From positions 1 to 37,460 of the forward strand of contig CAMAUY010000046.1 in the NCBI GenBank assembly GCA_945861565.1: 37,460 nucleotides of DNA, read 5' to 3'. The stretch is from Akkermansia muciniphila. GTDB taxonomy: Bacteria; Verrucomicrobiota; Verrucomicrobiia; Limisphaerales; UBA9464. This document shows, in pieces, positions 24,203 to 32,806 of the stretch (position 1 is its first letter; each line of letters starts with the position of its first letter). Both the position numbers and the translations under genes were made by a program. The notes beneath the pieces were generated by a model. That model saw nothing but the letters and a program-made list of their open reading frames with translations. It ran no database searches and had not been told where the DNA came from.

Positions 24203-25657
24203 ATGATCTCAATCCCCGGCGAATATGGTGCCACGTGCGACGGCTACTCCCGTCGAGAATTCCTGCGGCTTGGTGGTGCCGGGCTATTTGGGATGAGTTT
24301 CGCCGATGTCCTCCGGCTGCGAGCCGCCCAGGGTCCGGGCGCTGGTCCGGCAATCGGCGCGGCTAAGAATGGTTGGGGCCGCGCGAAGTCGGTCATCGTT
24401 CTTTACCTCCAAGGTGGGCCGAGCCATCTCGACATCTGGGATCCGAAACCCGACGCCCCGTCCAATATTCGAGGCGAATTCAAACCAATCCGCACCAAAG
24501 TGTCCGGCATTCAAGTCAGCGAGGTCATGCCACAGCTCGCTCAGCACATGGACAAGGCCACGTTGATCCGTTCGATGAGCTACACGCCCGCGGGCCTCTT
24601 TAATCATACGGCGGCGATTTATCAGTTCATGACCGGCTACACGCCGGACCGCGTTTCTCCTTCCGGTCAACTGGAACCGCCCGCTCCAAATGATTTCCCC
24701 CACATGGGATCGCAGATTAGCCGGTTGAGACCGCCGGAGGTGCCAATGCTGCCCTTCGTGATGCTGCCGCGACCGCTGCAGGAATCCAACGTCATCGGCA
24801 AAGGCGGCACGGCCGGATTCCTGGGAGCCGCCTTCGATCCGTATTACTTTTATCAGGACCCGGCCAAAGAAATAAATCTTAGCGACCTGGCACTGCGCAA
24901 GGAGATCAGCCGGGAGCGCCTCCAACGCCGCAGCACACTCCTCAAACAAGTCAATGGGGCGATGCCAGAGATGGAAAAAGCGGTCGAGAAATACGCCCTC
25001 GATTCCTACTATCAGAAAGCCTTCGACCTTGTCAGTTCCGGACGCGCCCGGGATGCCTTCGACCTGACCAAGGAATCGGACAAGGTTCGCGATCGCTACG
25101 GCCGACATACGTTTGGCCAGGGCTGCCTGTTGACCCGTCGCCTCATTGAAGCCGGGACGCGGTTCGTGCAGATGAACTGGCCCGCCGTCGCCAACGGCGA
25201 TCCAACCGTGGACGCCTGGGATACACACGCCGCAAACTTCGGACCGCTGAAAAACCTGCACTGTCCGAAGCTCGATTCCGGTCTCAGCGCTCTGCTCGAA
25301 GATCTCGATCAAAAAGGCATGCTCCAGGAAACTTTGGTGGTCGCCCTCGGCGAGTTCGGCCGCAGCCCTCGGCTTGGCGTCAGCACCAGCGGCAATGGCA
25401 ACTCGCCCGATGGCCGCGATCATTGGCCTTATTGCTATACGGCATTGGTCGCCGGTGCCGGCGTTAGCCGGGGTGCGTTGTATGGCACATCGGATGCCAC
25501 CGGCAGCAGCCCATCGGAAAACCCGGTCCATCCGACCCAACTGGTGGCCACGATCTACCACGCCCTCGGCATCGATCCGCATACCATCGTCTATAACCAC
25601 CTGAACCAGCCACGTGAACTGGTGCAGGCTGAACCGGTCCTCGGATTGTTTAGCTAG
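24203..25657 (+). CDS. DUF1501 family protein, Tat-exported
   Basis: 484 residues. The twin-arginine signal [17 protein letters not shown] starts at residue 16, so the folded protein is exported. The DUF1501 family has a sulfatase/phosphatase-like fold. Typical segments here are [48 protein letters not shown] and [18 protein letters not shown]. In Planctomycetota and Verrucomicrobiota these proteins normally sit next to a DUF1549/DUF1553 cytochrome-type protein. Here the downstream partner, 24 bp away, is a different eight-haem lipoprotein. Enzymatic activity is not established for the family. Repeat copy 2 lies directly upstream and may contain or displace its promoter. The start ATG at 24203 is the first that leaves a standard Tat leader. 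Confidence 0.93.
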   Translation: MISIPGEYGATCDGYSRREFLRLGGAGLFGMSFADVLRLRAAQGPGAGPAIGAAKNGWGRAKSVIVLYLQGGPSHLDIWDPKPDAPSNIRGEFKPIRTKVSGIQVSEVMPQLAQHMDKATLIRSMSYTPAGLFNHTAAIYQFMTGYTPDRVSPSGQLEPPAPNDFPHMGSQISRLRPPEVPMLPFVMLPRPLQESNVIGKGGTAGFLGAAFDPYYFYQDPAKEINLSDLALRKEISRERLQRRSTLLKQVNGAMPEMEKAVEKYALDSYYQKAFDLVSSGRARDAFDLTKESDKVRDRYGRHTFGQGCLLTRRLIEAGTRFVQMNWPAVANGDPTVDAWDTHAANFGPLKNLHCPKLDSGLSALLEDLDQKGMLQETLVVALGEFGRSPRLGVSTSGNGNSPDGRDHWPYCYTALVAGAGVSRGALYGTSDATGSSPSENPVHPTQLVATIYHALGIDPHTIVYNHLNQPRELVQAEPVLGLFS

Positions 25658-25681
25658 TCTGGCTGGCACTATTCCTCGGGC

Positions 25682-27598
25682 ATGCCCCCCTCCTGGAGAC
25701 TGCTGCTCTTCGCTCTCTTGCTTCTAGCCGGACTGTTGGGCTGCTCGAAAGAACCATCCGCTCCGCCGGCGTCTGCGGTCGCGTCAACCATCGCCTCACC
25801 CTCCGCCGCCGCCGCCGTCGGCGAATACCTCGCCAGTTTCCCCCAGGAAGGCGGGGTGCAAGGATATGTCGGCGCCCAATCCTGCCAAGAGTGTCACGCA
25901 GACCAGTACGCAAGCTGGCATCGGAGTTTTCATCGAACGATGACGGGCCTTCCGTCCACTAATTCGATCCAGGCTCGCTTCGATCAAACCGTGCTTACCA
26001 ACGAGGGTGCCCGCTATACTCTCAGCCGGACCAATGACGAATTCTGGGTTCAAATCGAACCCGCTGCCCCACTGCTGCCGGGCGAATCTCGCCCCGAGCC
26101 TGTTCATGTTCAAATGGGCCTGGTGACAGGTTCTCATCACATGCAGGTGTTCTGGGTGCCCAATGGAATGGGCAATTGTCAGATCGGTTTCCCGTTCACC
26201 TGGCTGATTCCTGAGCAAAAATGGGTGCCCCGCAACAGCACCTTCCTCCGGCCGCCAAACACTCCCCACCGGCCGGAAACATGGAACTTGGTCTGCAGCC
26301 GCTGCCATGCCACCGGCACCGAGCCCGCGCTCGATCGTGCCACCAAGACCTGGGACACCCATGTCGGGAATCTCGGCATCGCCTGCGAAGCCTGCCACGG
26401 ACCGGGCGAATCGCACCGATCCCTGGCGAGAACGCTGCCGAAACCATCCTCCAAGCCGGCGGGCGGAGCGAACTCCGTTGCCACCAACCTCGCCATCATC
26501 CACCCAGGCAAACTGGCCCCGGCGCACGCTTCCGAAATATGCGGATTTTGTCATTCGATGAAATGGATCGGCCCCGAAGAACACTGGCCGGAGAAGGGGT
26601 TCCGCTATCGGCCGGGTGATTCTCTGGAAACCACCACACCCGTGATGCGCCCGATGCAACTGGATCGGCAACCCTGGCTCGATAACCTCCTGGCGAAGAA
26701 CCCCGACATTTTTCGCGATTTCTTCTGGTCCGACGGCATGATCCGAGTCAGCGGAAGGGAGTACAATGGACTGATCGAATCGCCCTGTTACCGCGGCGGC
26801 AAGTTCTCCTGCCTCTCGTGTCACTCGCTCCACGACAGTGAACCCGACGATCAACTTGCCAAGAAGGGGACGGACAACCGCGCCTGTCTCGAATGCCATC
26901 CCCGTTTTCAGGATGGAACCCAAATTACTTCCCACACGCACCATGCAGGCACGTCTTCCGGTAGCCTCTGCTATAATTGTCACATGCCGCACACCACCTA
27001 TGGAGTGCTGACCGCCATTCGCAGCCATCAGGTAAGTAGTCCGCGGATCGCCGACCAGCTTGCCACGGGCCGTCCCAACGCCTGCAATTTGTGCCACCTC
27101 GACCAACCGCTCGCATGGTCCGCTGACTGGCTCAAAACGTGGTACGGTCAACCCAGGCACACATTGAACGAAGACCAAACCCAGGTGGCCGAATCGGTTC
27201 GTCTGGCAATCTCCGGGGATGCCGGTCAGCGGGTGCTGATGGCCTGGCATCTGGGCTGGGCTCCCGCGTTGCAGGCGTCCGGGCGCAACTGGCAGATACC
27301 AATTATCGGAGGATTGCTGGACGATTCCTATGCCGCTGTTCGGTGCGTCGCCGAACGGTCGTTGCGAGCGCTCGGTGGAACCTCTCCGCCCGGTTTTGAG
27401 TATTTTCTGGGACTCGATACACGTCCTCCGGTTCGCACCCAAGTTTGGGACCAATGGTTTCGGGCGCTCCCGCCCGGCGAGAGGAGCCGAATTCCCAGGG
27501 CCACTCTGTCGGGGGCTGAGGATCGCCAGAAGGCCGAGGATACTTTCCGGCGACTGCAGGCCGGGCGGGCAGAAACACCCGTGCGCCTACGGGAATAA
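25682..27598 (+). CDS. Eight-haem c-type cytochrome lipoprotein
   Basis: 638 residues. LLGC (lipobox, Cys21) indicates membrane anchoring. Eight CxxCH haem sites are visible: CQECH (68-72), CSRCH, CEACH, CGFCH, CLSCH, CLECH, CYNCH and CNLCH. The first lies in a cytochrome c554-like context (VGAQSCQECHADQYASWHRSFHRTM), and later ones resemble doubled-CxxCH segments. The last ~130 residues have no haem site and look like HEAT-type helices (GLLDDSYAAVRCVAERSLRAL). It probably moves electrons in the periplasm or at the outer membrane. Haem attachment would need the ResB/CcsA pair encoded at 16.4-19.5 kb. The gene follows DUF1501 by 24 bp, and a strong terminator lies just after its stop. Electron partners are unknown. 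Confidence 0.92.
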   Translation: MPPSWRLLLFALLLLAGLLGCSKEPSAPPASAVASTIASPSAAAAVGEYLASFPQEGGVQGYVGAQSCQECHADQYASWHRSFHRTMTGLPSTNSIQARFDQTVLTNEGARYTLSRTNDEFWVQIEPAAPLLPGESRPEPVHVQMGLVTGSHHMQVFWVPNGMGNCQIGFPFTWLIPEQKWVPRNSTFLRPPNTPHRPETWNLVCSRCHATGTEPALDRATKTWDTHVGNLGIACEACHGPGESHRSLARTLPKPSSKPAGGANSVATNLAIIHPGKLAPAHASEICGFCHSMKWIGPEEHWPEKGFRYRPGDSLETTTPVMRPMQLDRQPWLDNLLAKNPDIFRDFFWSDGMIRVSGREYNGLIESPCYRGGKFSCLSCHSLHDSEPDDQLAKKGTDNRACLECHPRFQDGTQITSHTHHAGTSSGSLCYNCHMPHTTYGVLTAIRSHQVSSPRIADQLATGRPNACNLCHLDQPLAWSADWLKTWYGQPRHTLNEDQTQVAESVRLAISGDAGQRVLMAWHLGWAPALQASGRNWQIPIIGGLLDDSYAAVRCVAERSLRALGGTSPPGFEYFLGLDTRPPVRTQVWDQWFRALPPGERSRIPRATLSGAEDRQKAEDTFRRLQAGRAETPVRLRE

Positions 27599-27604
27599 AA
27601 CAAT

Positions 27605-27635
27605 AAAAAACGCCCGCGGGAACGCGGGCGTTTTT
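27605..27635. terminator. Bidirectional intrinsic terminator
   Basis: CGCCCGCG-GGAA-CGCGGGCG (27611-27630) is a perfect 8-bp GC stem with a tetraloop. It is flanked by AAAAAA on the left and TTTTT on the right. It sits 12 bp after the cytochrome stop and 45 bp before the end of the convergent pseudopilin gene, so it can serve both. Confidence 0.92.
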
Positions 27636-27680
27636 GATTGTTCAGTGGCGCCGAAGCGCGTATAGAACCCGGTCCTCAGA

Positions 27681-28559
27681 TCACTTGCGATAGTCTGGAC
27701 CACAGAACAAGTCGTTCGGAATCGGGTTTAGCTTGGCATTCGCCAAGGCCTGATATTTCTTCCATTTAATAAGGTCCGCCGTGCCCCCGAAACGGCCAAC
27801 CATCGCACCGCCACCATAATCCTTGGTCACCTTCGAACCCGAATTGGCGTAAACGGGACTTCCGGCATGGCGAGCCGACACACCTTCGGCGGCCCCGTCC
27901 ACGTTATTGCCGGCGTCATTGAAGAGGAATCCGTCCGTTTCGTCTTGCTCCCAAAGCTGGATGTCGGTTGCTAAGAACTGCGATAGCTTATAGGTCCGTC
28001 CACCCATGTCCACTTTGGGGTACCCGCCCGTAACACCGCTCCAACAGTAAGACGTTATCTTCACCGGCCGTGCTATCCACCATTTCTTGAAATTTCCCGA
28101 GCTCCGCTGAGCGACATCCTTTGGACAATTCAAGACGTTGATCGTGGTGAGAAACGGCCCCAATTGCCCAATCTTGAAAAGAGCCACCTGATTCGAAAAC
28201 GCTCTGGCACCGGCCGCCGTGGATGGATCCAACCCGCCGGCCGAGCGTGGATTGATACCGGCTGCTCTCGGATTGGCTGGACCCGCGTAGGCCCAACCAT
28301 CGGGTCCCGACAAATCGCCGCCCCACGTCGGATGCGCACAAAAGTCGGAATTATCCGACGCATACATGTGATTTGCCAGCAAGATCTGCTTCACGTTATT
28401 AATGTCGACCGTCAAGAGCGCGCGATCTTTCGCCCGACCGAGTGCGGGCAACAGCATGCCGGCGAGAATGGCGATGATGGCAATGACGACGAGGAGTTCG
28501 ATGAGAGTGAAGGCGTGTTTCGAAGCGCGCGAAGTCAATTTCAGGGAATGGCGGTTCAT
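27681..28559 (-). CDS. Second type II secretion-like pseudopilin
   Basis: 292 residues. The leader [28 protein letters not shown] starts near residue 14. The residue before the conserved Phe is Ala rather than the usual Gly (HA-F), which may reduce prepilin-peptidase processing. The globular part begins [32 protein letters not shown], typical of the large verrucomicrobial pseudopilin-like set. It contains four cysteines and a [17 protein letters not shown] segment instead of a clear H-X9-DG. It is not closely similar to the pseudopilin at 9859 beyond the leader. Start ATG at 28559; repeat copy 3 lies 118 bp upstream. Confidence 0.87.
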   Translation of the reverse strand: MNRHSLKLTSRASKHAFTLIELLVVIAIIAILAGMLLPALGRAKDRALLTVDINNVKQILLANHMYASDNSDFCAHPTWGGDLSGPDGWAYAGPANPRAAGINPRSAGGLDPSTAAGARAFSNQVALFKIGQLGPFLTTINVLNCPKDVAQRSSGNFKKWWIARPVKITSYCWSGVTGGYPKVDMGGRTYKLSQFLATDIQLWEQDETDGFLFNDAGNNVDGAAEGVSARHAGSPVYANSGSKVTKDYGGGAMVGRFGGTADLIKWKKYQALANAKLNPIPNDLFCGPDYRK

Positions 28560-28677
28560 AGGTTTCGTTTTGCCTGTGGGCTCAAAAGTCAGTTATTTCG
28601 GTCAGGGTGGTTCTGCGTGACAAGGTCATGAAGCCTTGTGGAGTTGTCAATTCGAGAGTTTGGCAATGGCCATACAC

Positions 28678-28840
28678 CCGTGCATCCCGAAGGTGTTGGT
28701 AGAGGTTGTCGCGCTGCGACAACCCCGCCCGCGTCCAGCCGGCGGATAGGGCCGCTGCGCGGTCCGTGCCGCGCCTGAACGACGCGGGGACGCCGCAGCG
28801 CGGCGTCCGCACCCTTCTCCGACAACATCGGGATGCACCG
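28678..28840 (+). mobile_element. 163-bp MITE-like repeat, copy 3, with perfect 9-bp duplication
   Basis: The element is bounded by GCCATACAC at 28669-28677 and 28841-28849, a perfect 9-bp direct repeat (10 if the preceding G is counted). Both internal hairpins are intact (GGTTGTCGC/GCGACAACC and GGACGCCGC/GCGGCGTCC). The terminal arms are less perfect than in copies 1 and 2, with two mismatches and one G-T pair. It shares variants with copy 4 (GAAGGTGTTGG, CGCACCCTTCTCC), so the two form a subfamily. It lies between the second pseudopilin and the 3' end of folA. Confidence 0.87.
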
Positions 28841-28861
28841 GCCATACACTGGGCCGTTCGC

Positions 28862-29365
28862 TCAGGCTAAAAGCAGCGCCCGATTTTGGTAGTGGGTTAC
28901 CATAAACTCCGGATTATCAATTACATCCAAAATCCGATCAAAACGGTCCTCAAACGGTGGAAAAAAGGCGTCCCCCCCCTCCACCCACCGCTTCACCCGG
29001 GTCAGAAAGAGGTCACCACAGAACGGCAACGCTTGCCGATAAACATCCGCACCCCCACAGATGAACACCTCGCGGGCGTCGCCCTCGACCGCTCGCTCGA
29101 GCTCCTCCAAGTCCGGAACGACTCGGATCCCCTTATGACGAAACCCGCTGCGACTCAGAACGATCGTTTCACGGCCGGGCAGCGGCTTGCCGATCGATTC
29201 GAAGGTCTTCCGACCCATCACGAGAATCTGGCCCAGGGTGATGCGTTTGAACCACTTGAAGTCCTCTGGGAGATGCCATGGAATCTTCCCGCCCGCCCCA
29301 ATCACCCGGTTCTCCGACATGGCCGCAATGGCTTTGTATCCGCGCACGGTGGGCAACCTAGCCAT
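28862..29365 (-). CDS. folA: Dihydrofolate reductase
   Basis: 167 residues from the ATG at 29365, the normal length of DHFR, which reduces dihydrofolate to tetrahydrofolate with NADPH. Diagnostic segments are AIAAMSENRVIGAGGKIPWHLPEDFKWF (the substrate-binding acid is D35), the NADPH-binding GRKTFESIGKPLPGR, and VFICGGADVY. A longer frame to 29449 is open, but its extra residues are translated from repeat copy 4 and should be rejected. A GTG at 29371 is a close alternative start. No thymidylate synthase gene, a common neighbour, is present. The gene is enclosed by repeat copies 3 and 4. Copy 4 begins only 39 bp upstream of the start, so the promoter probably lies in or beyond the repeat. Confidence 0.95.
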   Translation of the reverse strand: MARLPTVRGYKAIAAMSENRVIGAGGKIPWHLPEDFKWFKRITLGQILVMGRKTFESIGKPLPGRETIVLSRSGFRHKGIRVVPDLEELERAVEGDAREVFICGGADVYRQALPFCGDLFLTRVKRWVEGGDAFFPPFEDRFDRILDVIDNPEFMVTHYQNRALLLA

Positions 29366-29404
29366 GCCCACGCTCGCCGCAACCCTAAGCAGAGCCTGCA
29401 ACCA

Positions 29405-29568
29405 CGGTGCATCCCGAAGGTGTTGGTAGAGGTTGTCGCGCTGCGACAACCCCGCTCGCGTTCAACGGGCGGACGGGGCCGCCGCGCGGTTCGTGCCGCG
29501 CCTGAACGACTCGGGGACGCCGCAGCGCGGCGTCCGCACCCTTCTCCGACAACTTCGGGATGCGTGCG
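29405..29568 (+). mobile_element. 164-bp MITE-like repeat, copy 4, upstream of folA
   Basis: Flanked by CTGCAACCA (29396-29404) and CTGGAACCA (29569-29577), an 8/9 direct repeat. It has diverged most in the centre (CGCTCGCGTTCAACGGGCGG), but both hairpins remain perfect: GGTTGTCGC/GCGACAACC and GGACGCCGC/GCGGCGTCC. In the terminal arms position 1 is T-G and position 11 is A-T, so pairing is largely kept. It is shared between the divergent folA (minus) and YifB (plus, 29775) genes. A reading frame entering folA from this repeat adds a false N-terminus. Confidence 0.85.
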
Positions 29569-29774
29569 CTGGAACCATCAAGCGTCTCGATACCGTCAAG
29601 TCAGGGCTTGGTGCCTGAGCTGTGGTGACATTCGAAGTGCAATTCAATTTGCCTGAAATCTCCCGGCGCAGAGGGTTCTTCATGGGAGGCAATGGACTAT
29701 CCTACACCAGAATTTGAAGCGCCTCCCGATCCAAGCCCGCTCTGGCAACGAGCACCCATCGCTGCCTCTTAACC

Positions 29775-31298
29775 GTGCTCGCTCAAATCAACTCCGCCGC
29801 GCTCCACGGGATCGACGCGACGCCTCTCGAGATCGAGGTGGATTCCAGCTTCGGCGATACCCACATTGTTATTGTCGGCCTGCCGGATGCGGCAGTGAGG
29901 GAATCCCGGGACCGTGTCATCACCGCGATGATCAACTCCGGATTCAAATTTCCAATGGGCCGCACCACCATCAACCTGGCACCCGCAGACGTTCGCAAGG
30001 AGGGTCCCAGCTTCGATCTGCCGATTGCCATCGGAATCCTCGCCGCCAATGATCAGGCGGAACCACGATCCCTCTCCGACTTCGTGATCGTGGGGGAACT
30101 GGCGCTGACCGGTGCGGTGCGCCCGGTCAAAGGCGCCCTGGCGATTGCTCTCCGAGCCCGCGCGGATGGACGACGTGGAGTCATGGTGCCCGTGGATAAC
30201 GCCGCGGAAGCTGCAGTGGTCGCTGGAATCGACGTTCTCCCGATCCAGAACCTGCGGGAGGCGGTGTCCTTTTTAGAAGGGATATCCGCCATCGACCCGG
30301 TAAAAGTAAACACCCGTGAACTCTTTGAAATACTGCCGGCAGAGGACGTCGACATGGCCGACGTGAAGGGCCAGGAGAACGTAAAACGCGCCCTGGAGAT
30401 ATCTGCGGCAGGCGGACACAACCTCTTGCTCATCGGCCCGCCTGGCACCGGAAAATCCATGCTCGCCAAGCGACTGGGTACGATTTTACCGCCCCTCACC
30501 CTGGAGGAAGCGCTCGAAACGACCCGCATTCACAGTATCGTCGGCCTGTTGCACTCCGGACAATCATTGATCACCCAGCGTCCGTTTCGGTCGCCACACC
30601 ACTCGGCCAGTGACGCCGGACTGCTCGGCGGACAGGCCAATCCCACGCCGGGCGAGATCTCGCTCTCGCACCATGGCGTTCTCTTCCTGGATGAACTTCC
30701 CGAATTCAAACGCAGCGTCCTCGAAAGCATGCGACAACCCCTCGAAGACGGCCGGGTAACGATCAGTCGGGCAGCAGGGAGCATGACATTCCCGTCCCAG
30801 TTTATGCTTGTTGCTGCGATGAATCCGACTCCGGACGGACGTATGCCGCACGAATCCCGCTGTTCACCCCGGGAGATTCAGGCGTATCTAAATCGAATCT
30901 CCGGACCGCTCCTCGATCGGATCGATATTCATGTAGAAGTGCCTGCCGTTAAGTTTGCGGATTTAAGCCGGGCGCGCCCCGGCGAAGATAGCAACACGAT
31001 CCGGCAGCGTGTGGTTCAGGCTCGTGAAATACAACAGCGCCGATTCGCCGGGCGGCGCGTCTCTTGCAACGCCCGGATGACCTCGCGGGAAATGCGGGAG
31101 CATGTGCAACCCGATGAAGCGACCCTGACGCTTCTCAAAAACGCGATGACTGACTGGAATTTCAGCGCCCGGGCTTATGACCGAATCCTGAAGGTGGCCC
31201 GAACCATTTCCGATCTTGCCGGAGGAGGAATGATCACGAGTGAACACATTTTTGAGGCAATTCAATACCGCTCGCTCGATCGCCAGCTATGGGGGTAA
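29775..31298 (+). CDS. comM: YifB/ComM-family magnesium-chelatase-like AAA+ ATPase
   Basis: 507 residues. The N-terminal ~180 residues form the Lon-like ChlI domain ([42 protein letters not shown]). The AAA+ domain follows, with Walker A GPPGTGKS at 221-228, the [16 protein letters not shown] signature and Walker [11 protein letters not shown] near 302-311. A C-terminal ChlI_C helical domain begins around 410 ([16 protein letters not shown]). In competent bacteria ComM is a hexameric helicase that promotes branch migration during natural transformation; in others the role is unclear. The start is GTG at 29775, directly followed by the conserved [13 protein letters not shown]. Single gene. Confidence 0.93.
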   Translation: MLAQINSAALHGIDATPLEIEVDSSFGDTHIVIVGLPDAAVRESRDRVITAMINSGFKFPMGRTTINLAPADVRKEGPSFDLPIAIGILAANDQAEPRSLSDFVIVGELALTGAVRPVKGALAIALRARADGRRGVMVPVDNAAEAAVVAGIDVLPIQNLREAVSFLEGISAIDPVKVNTRELFEILPAEDVDMADVKGQENVKRALEISAAGGHNLLLIGPPGTGKSMLAKRLGTILPPLTLEEALETTRIHSIVGLLHSGQSLITQRPFRSPHHSASDAGLLGGQANPTPGEISLSHHGVLFLDELPEFKRSVLESMRQPLEDGRVTISRAAGSMTFPSQFMLVAAMNPTPDGRMPHESRCSPREIQAYLNRISGPLLDRIDIHVEVPAVKFADLSRARPGEDSNTIRQRVVQAREIQQRRFAGRRVSCNARMTSREMREHVQPDEATLTLLKNAMTDWNFSARAYDRILKVARTISDLAGGGMITSEHIFEAIQYRSLDRQLWG

Positions 31299-31528
31299 GC
31301 GCCGCATCGCCGATTCGTATTTACTCGCTGACTGGTAACTATTCAGCGGCACACTGGAACGGGGCTTTGCCCGGATCCGCTGCGACCCCTGCGGAAACGA
31401 ATACCTCGATGTCCTATCAATAATTCATTGAACGCGCACAGAAGCTTTGACTCGACGGTGCCTTTCGCACCTGATATGCTGGTTCCTTCGCAGCCACCAT
31501 CCACTTCCAACTAACAGGAGATCACCCT

Positions 31529-32326
31529 GTGCACCCTCAGCTAGCTTCGCATAAGACCGTCGGCGTCACAGTCCAACCCTATGGATCGACATGCTGGTGG
31601 TTGACATTGTGGATCCTCAACGCGATCGCGGTCACCGCGTTTCAGCACAGCGAGGCGAGTGAGCCCGCTGATTCGCTCGGACACGGCTTAGTCGCTCACT
31701 GGCCCTTCGACGAGACTGCGGGCACAGAGATCAAGGACGTCGTCAACGCCGCCCATCGAGGGACGCTGGAAGCAGGGGCCTCCCGGGTCGACGGACCGCT
31801 ACACGGCGCTGTGGGGTTCGATGGCAAAAAAAGTCGAGTTTGGGTCGACAGTCCGCGCGCCCTCGATCTACCCGCGGAAATGTCTGCCTTCGCCTGGATT
31901 CGGTGTGAGAACGTCGCTGCGGGAGAATATGGGCAATGCATTTATGGACAAACTGCATCTGGCGGCAACGGCGGCCAATTTGAATTGTGTGTCGGCCGCG
32001 GAAAAAACCTTCACGAAGTCACTGTGCTTTGGCACGACGTCGACGTCTGCGTATCCAATGCAAAGCTAATAGCCGGACGGTGGTACCACATTGGGTTCAC
32101 GCGCACCGGACAGCCTGGCAACTGGAACTGTACGATTTACGTGGACGGTACCGCCAGCGGTGCCGCCAAAAATATTGCCACCGACGTCGGACCGGCGCTG
32201 CCATTTGCGATGGGGAGACCGGGAGCCTACGACGGACTCTACTTTCACGGTGCGATAGACGACCTGCGGATTTATGATCGGGCACTCTTGCCCAACGAAG
32301 TCAAAGTCCTGTTCCAAGTACGTTAG
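31529..32326 (+). CDS. Exported LamG-domain (concanavalin A-like) protein
   Basis: 265 residues. The GTG at 31529 follows AGGAG by 8 bases, a good ribosome site. Residues 20-36 (TCWWLTLWILNAIAVTAF) are a signal peptide or anchor. Residues 54-262 form a LamG-like jelly roll: GLVAHWPFDETAGTEIKDVVN start, GAVGFDGKKSRVWV, FAWIRCE, GRWYHIGFTRTG, TIYVDGTASG and the end motif GAIDDLRIYDRAL. Such domains bind carbohydrate or protein surfaces and are abundant in Verrucomicrobiota. No catalytic domain is attached, so it may act as a binding or surface protein. Ligand unknown. Confidence 0.88.
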   Translation: MHPQLASHKTVGVTVQPYGSTCWWLTLWILNAIAVTAFQHSEASEPADSLGHGLVAHWPFDETAGTEIKDVVNAAHRGTLEAGASRVDGPLHGAVGFDGKKSRVWVDSPRALDLPAEMSAFAWIRCENVAAGEYGQCIYGQTASGGNGGQFELCVGRGKNLHEVTVLWHDVDVCVSNAKLIAGRWYHIGFTRTGQPGNWNCTIYVDGTASGAAKNIATDVGPALPFAMGRPGAYDGLYFHGAIDDLRIYDRALLPNEVKVLFQVR

Positions 32327-32398
32327 GCGGCGAGGGTGCAGTATTGTACACCGGTGGCACTAAGAACTCTGACTGATTGCCGTGCGCACAGAACCCTC

Positions 32399-32799
32399 AT
32401 GACAAAATATATTGCCTTCCTACGCGCCATCAACGTTGGCGGACATACCGTCAAGATGGATCATTTGAGCAGGCTCTTTGAGGCATTGGGCTTTTCCAAG
32501 GTTGAAACAGTTATCGCCAGCGGAAATGTAATCTTTGAAACAACTGCCAAAAACACGCCGCCCTTGAAAAGAAAATCAGGGAGCATCTCGAAAAGTCGCT
32601 GGGCTATGAGACGGATACATTTCTGCGGACGGTTCAGGAAGTGGCTGAAGTTGAAAAACGGAGTCCCTTCATAGCACAGCATCGGCCGTATTCCATCCAT
32701 GCCTTGAAGGGCTACCCTGACCTTGACTGCCCTTCGCCCCGGCAACGACACTACGGCCGTTACCACCTCAATCGGACGACGGGCTCCGTCCAGACGTGA
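32399..32799 (+). pseudogene. Frameshifted DUF1697 family gene
   Basis: From the ATG at 32399 the frame encodes a typical DUF1697 start: YIAFLRAINVGGHTVKM, then LGFSKVETVIASGNVIFET. At about 32550-32560 the sense moves to another frame, which gives ALEKKIREHLEKSLGYETDTF and VQEVAEVEKRSPF. These are clearly the next part of the same domain. That frame runs on to a TGA at 32797-32799, with little family-like sequence after about 32690. A complete DUF1697 protein is about 180 residues, so the gene has a frameshift and probably a lost C-terminus. It ends 7 bp before the MFS start. Confidence 0.75.
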
Positions 32800-32806
32800 C
32801 GACATT

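Noticed and set aside
24284..25669. 461-residue minus-strand frame across the DUF1501 gene
   Set aside because: Antisense shadow; the plus strand encodes a clear Tat-exported DUF1501 protein.
25796..27454. 552-residue minus-strand frame across the cytochrome gene
   Set aside because: Antisense shadow of a gene with eight CxxCH motifs.
29366..29449. Extended folA start giving a 195-residue DHFR
   Set aside because: The extra residues come from repeat copy 4 and an intergenic stretch; the ATG at 29365 gives the normal length.
28669..29577. Composite transposon carrying folA
   Set aside because: Each flanking repeat has its own distinct 9-bp duplication, so they inserted independently rather than moving as one unit.
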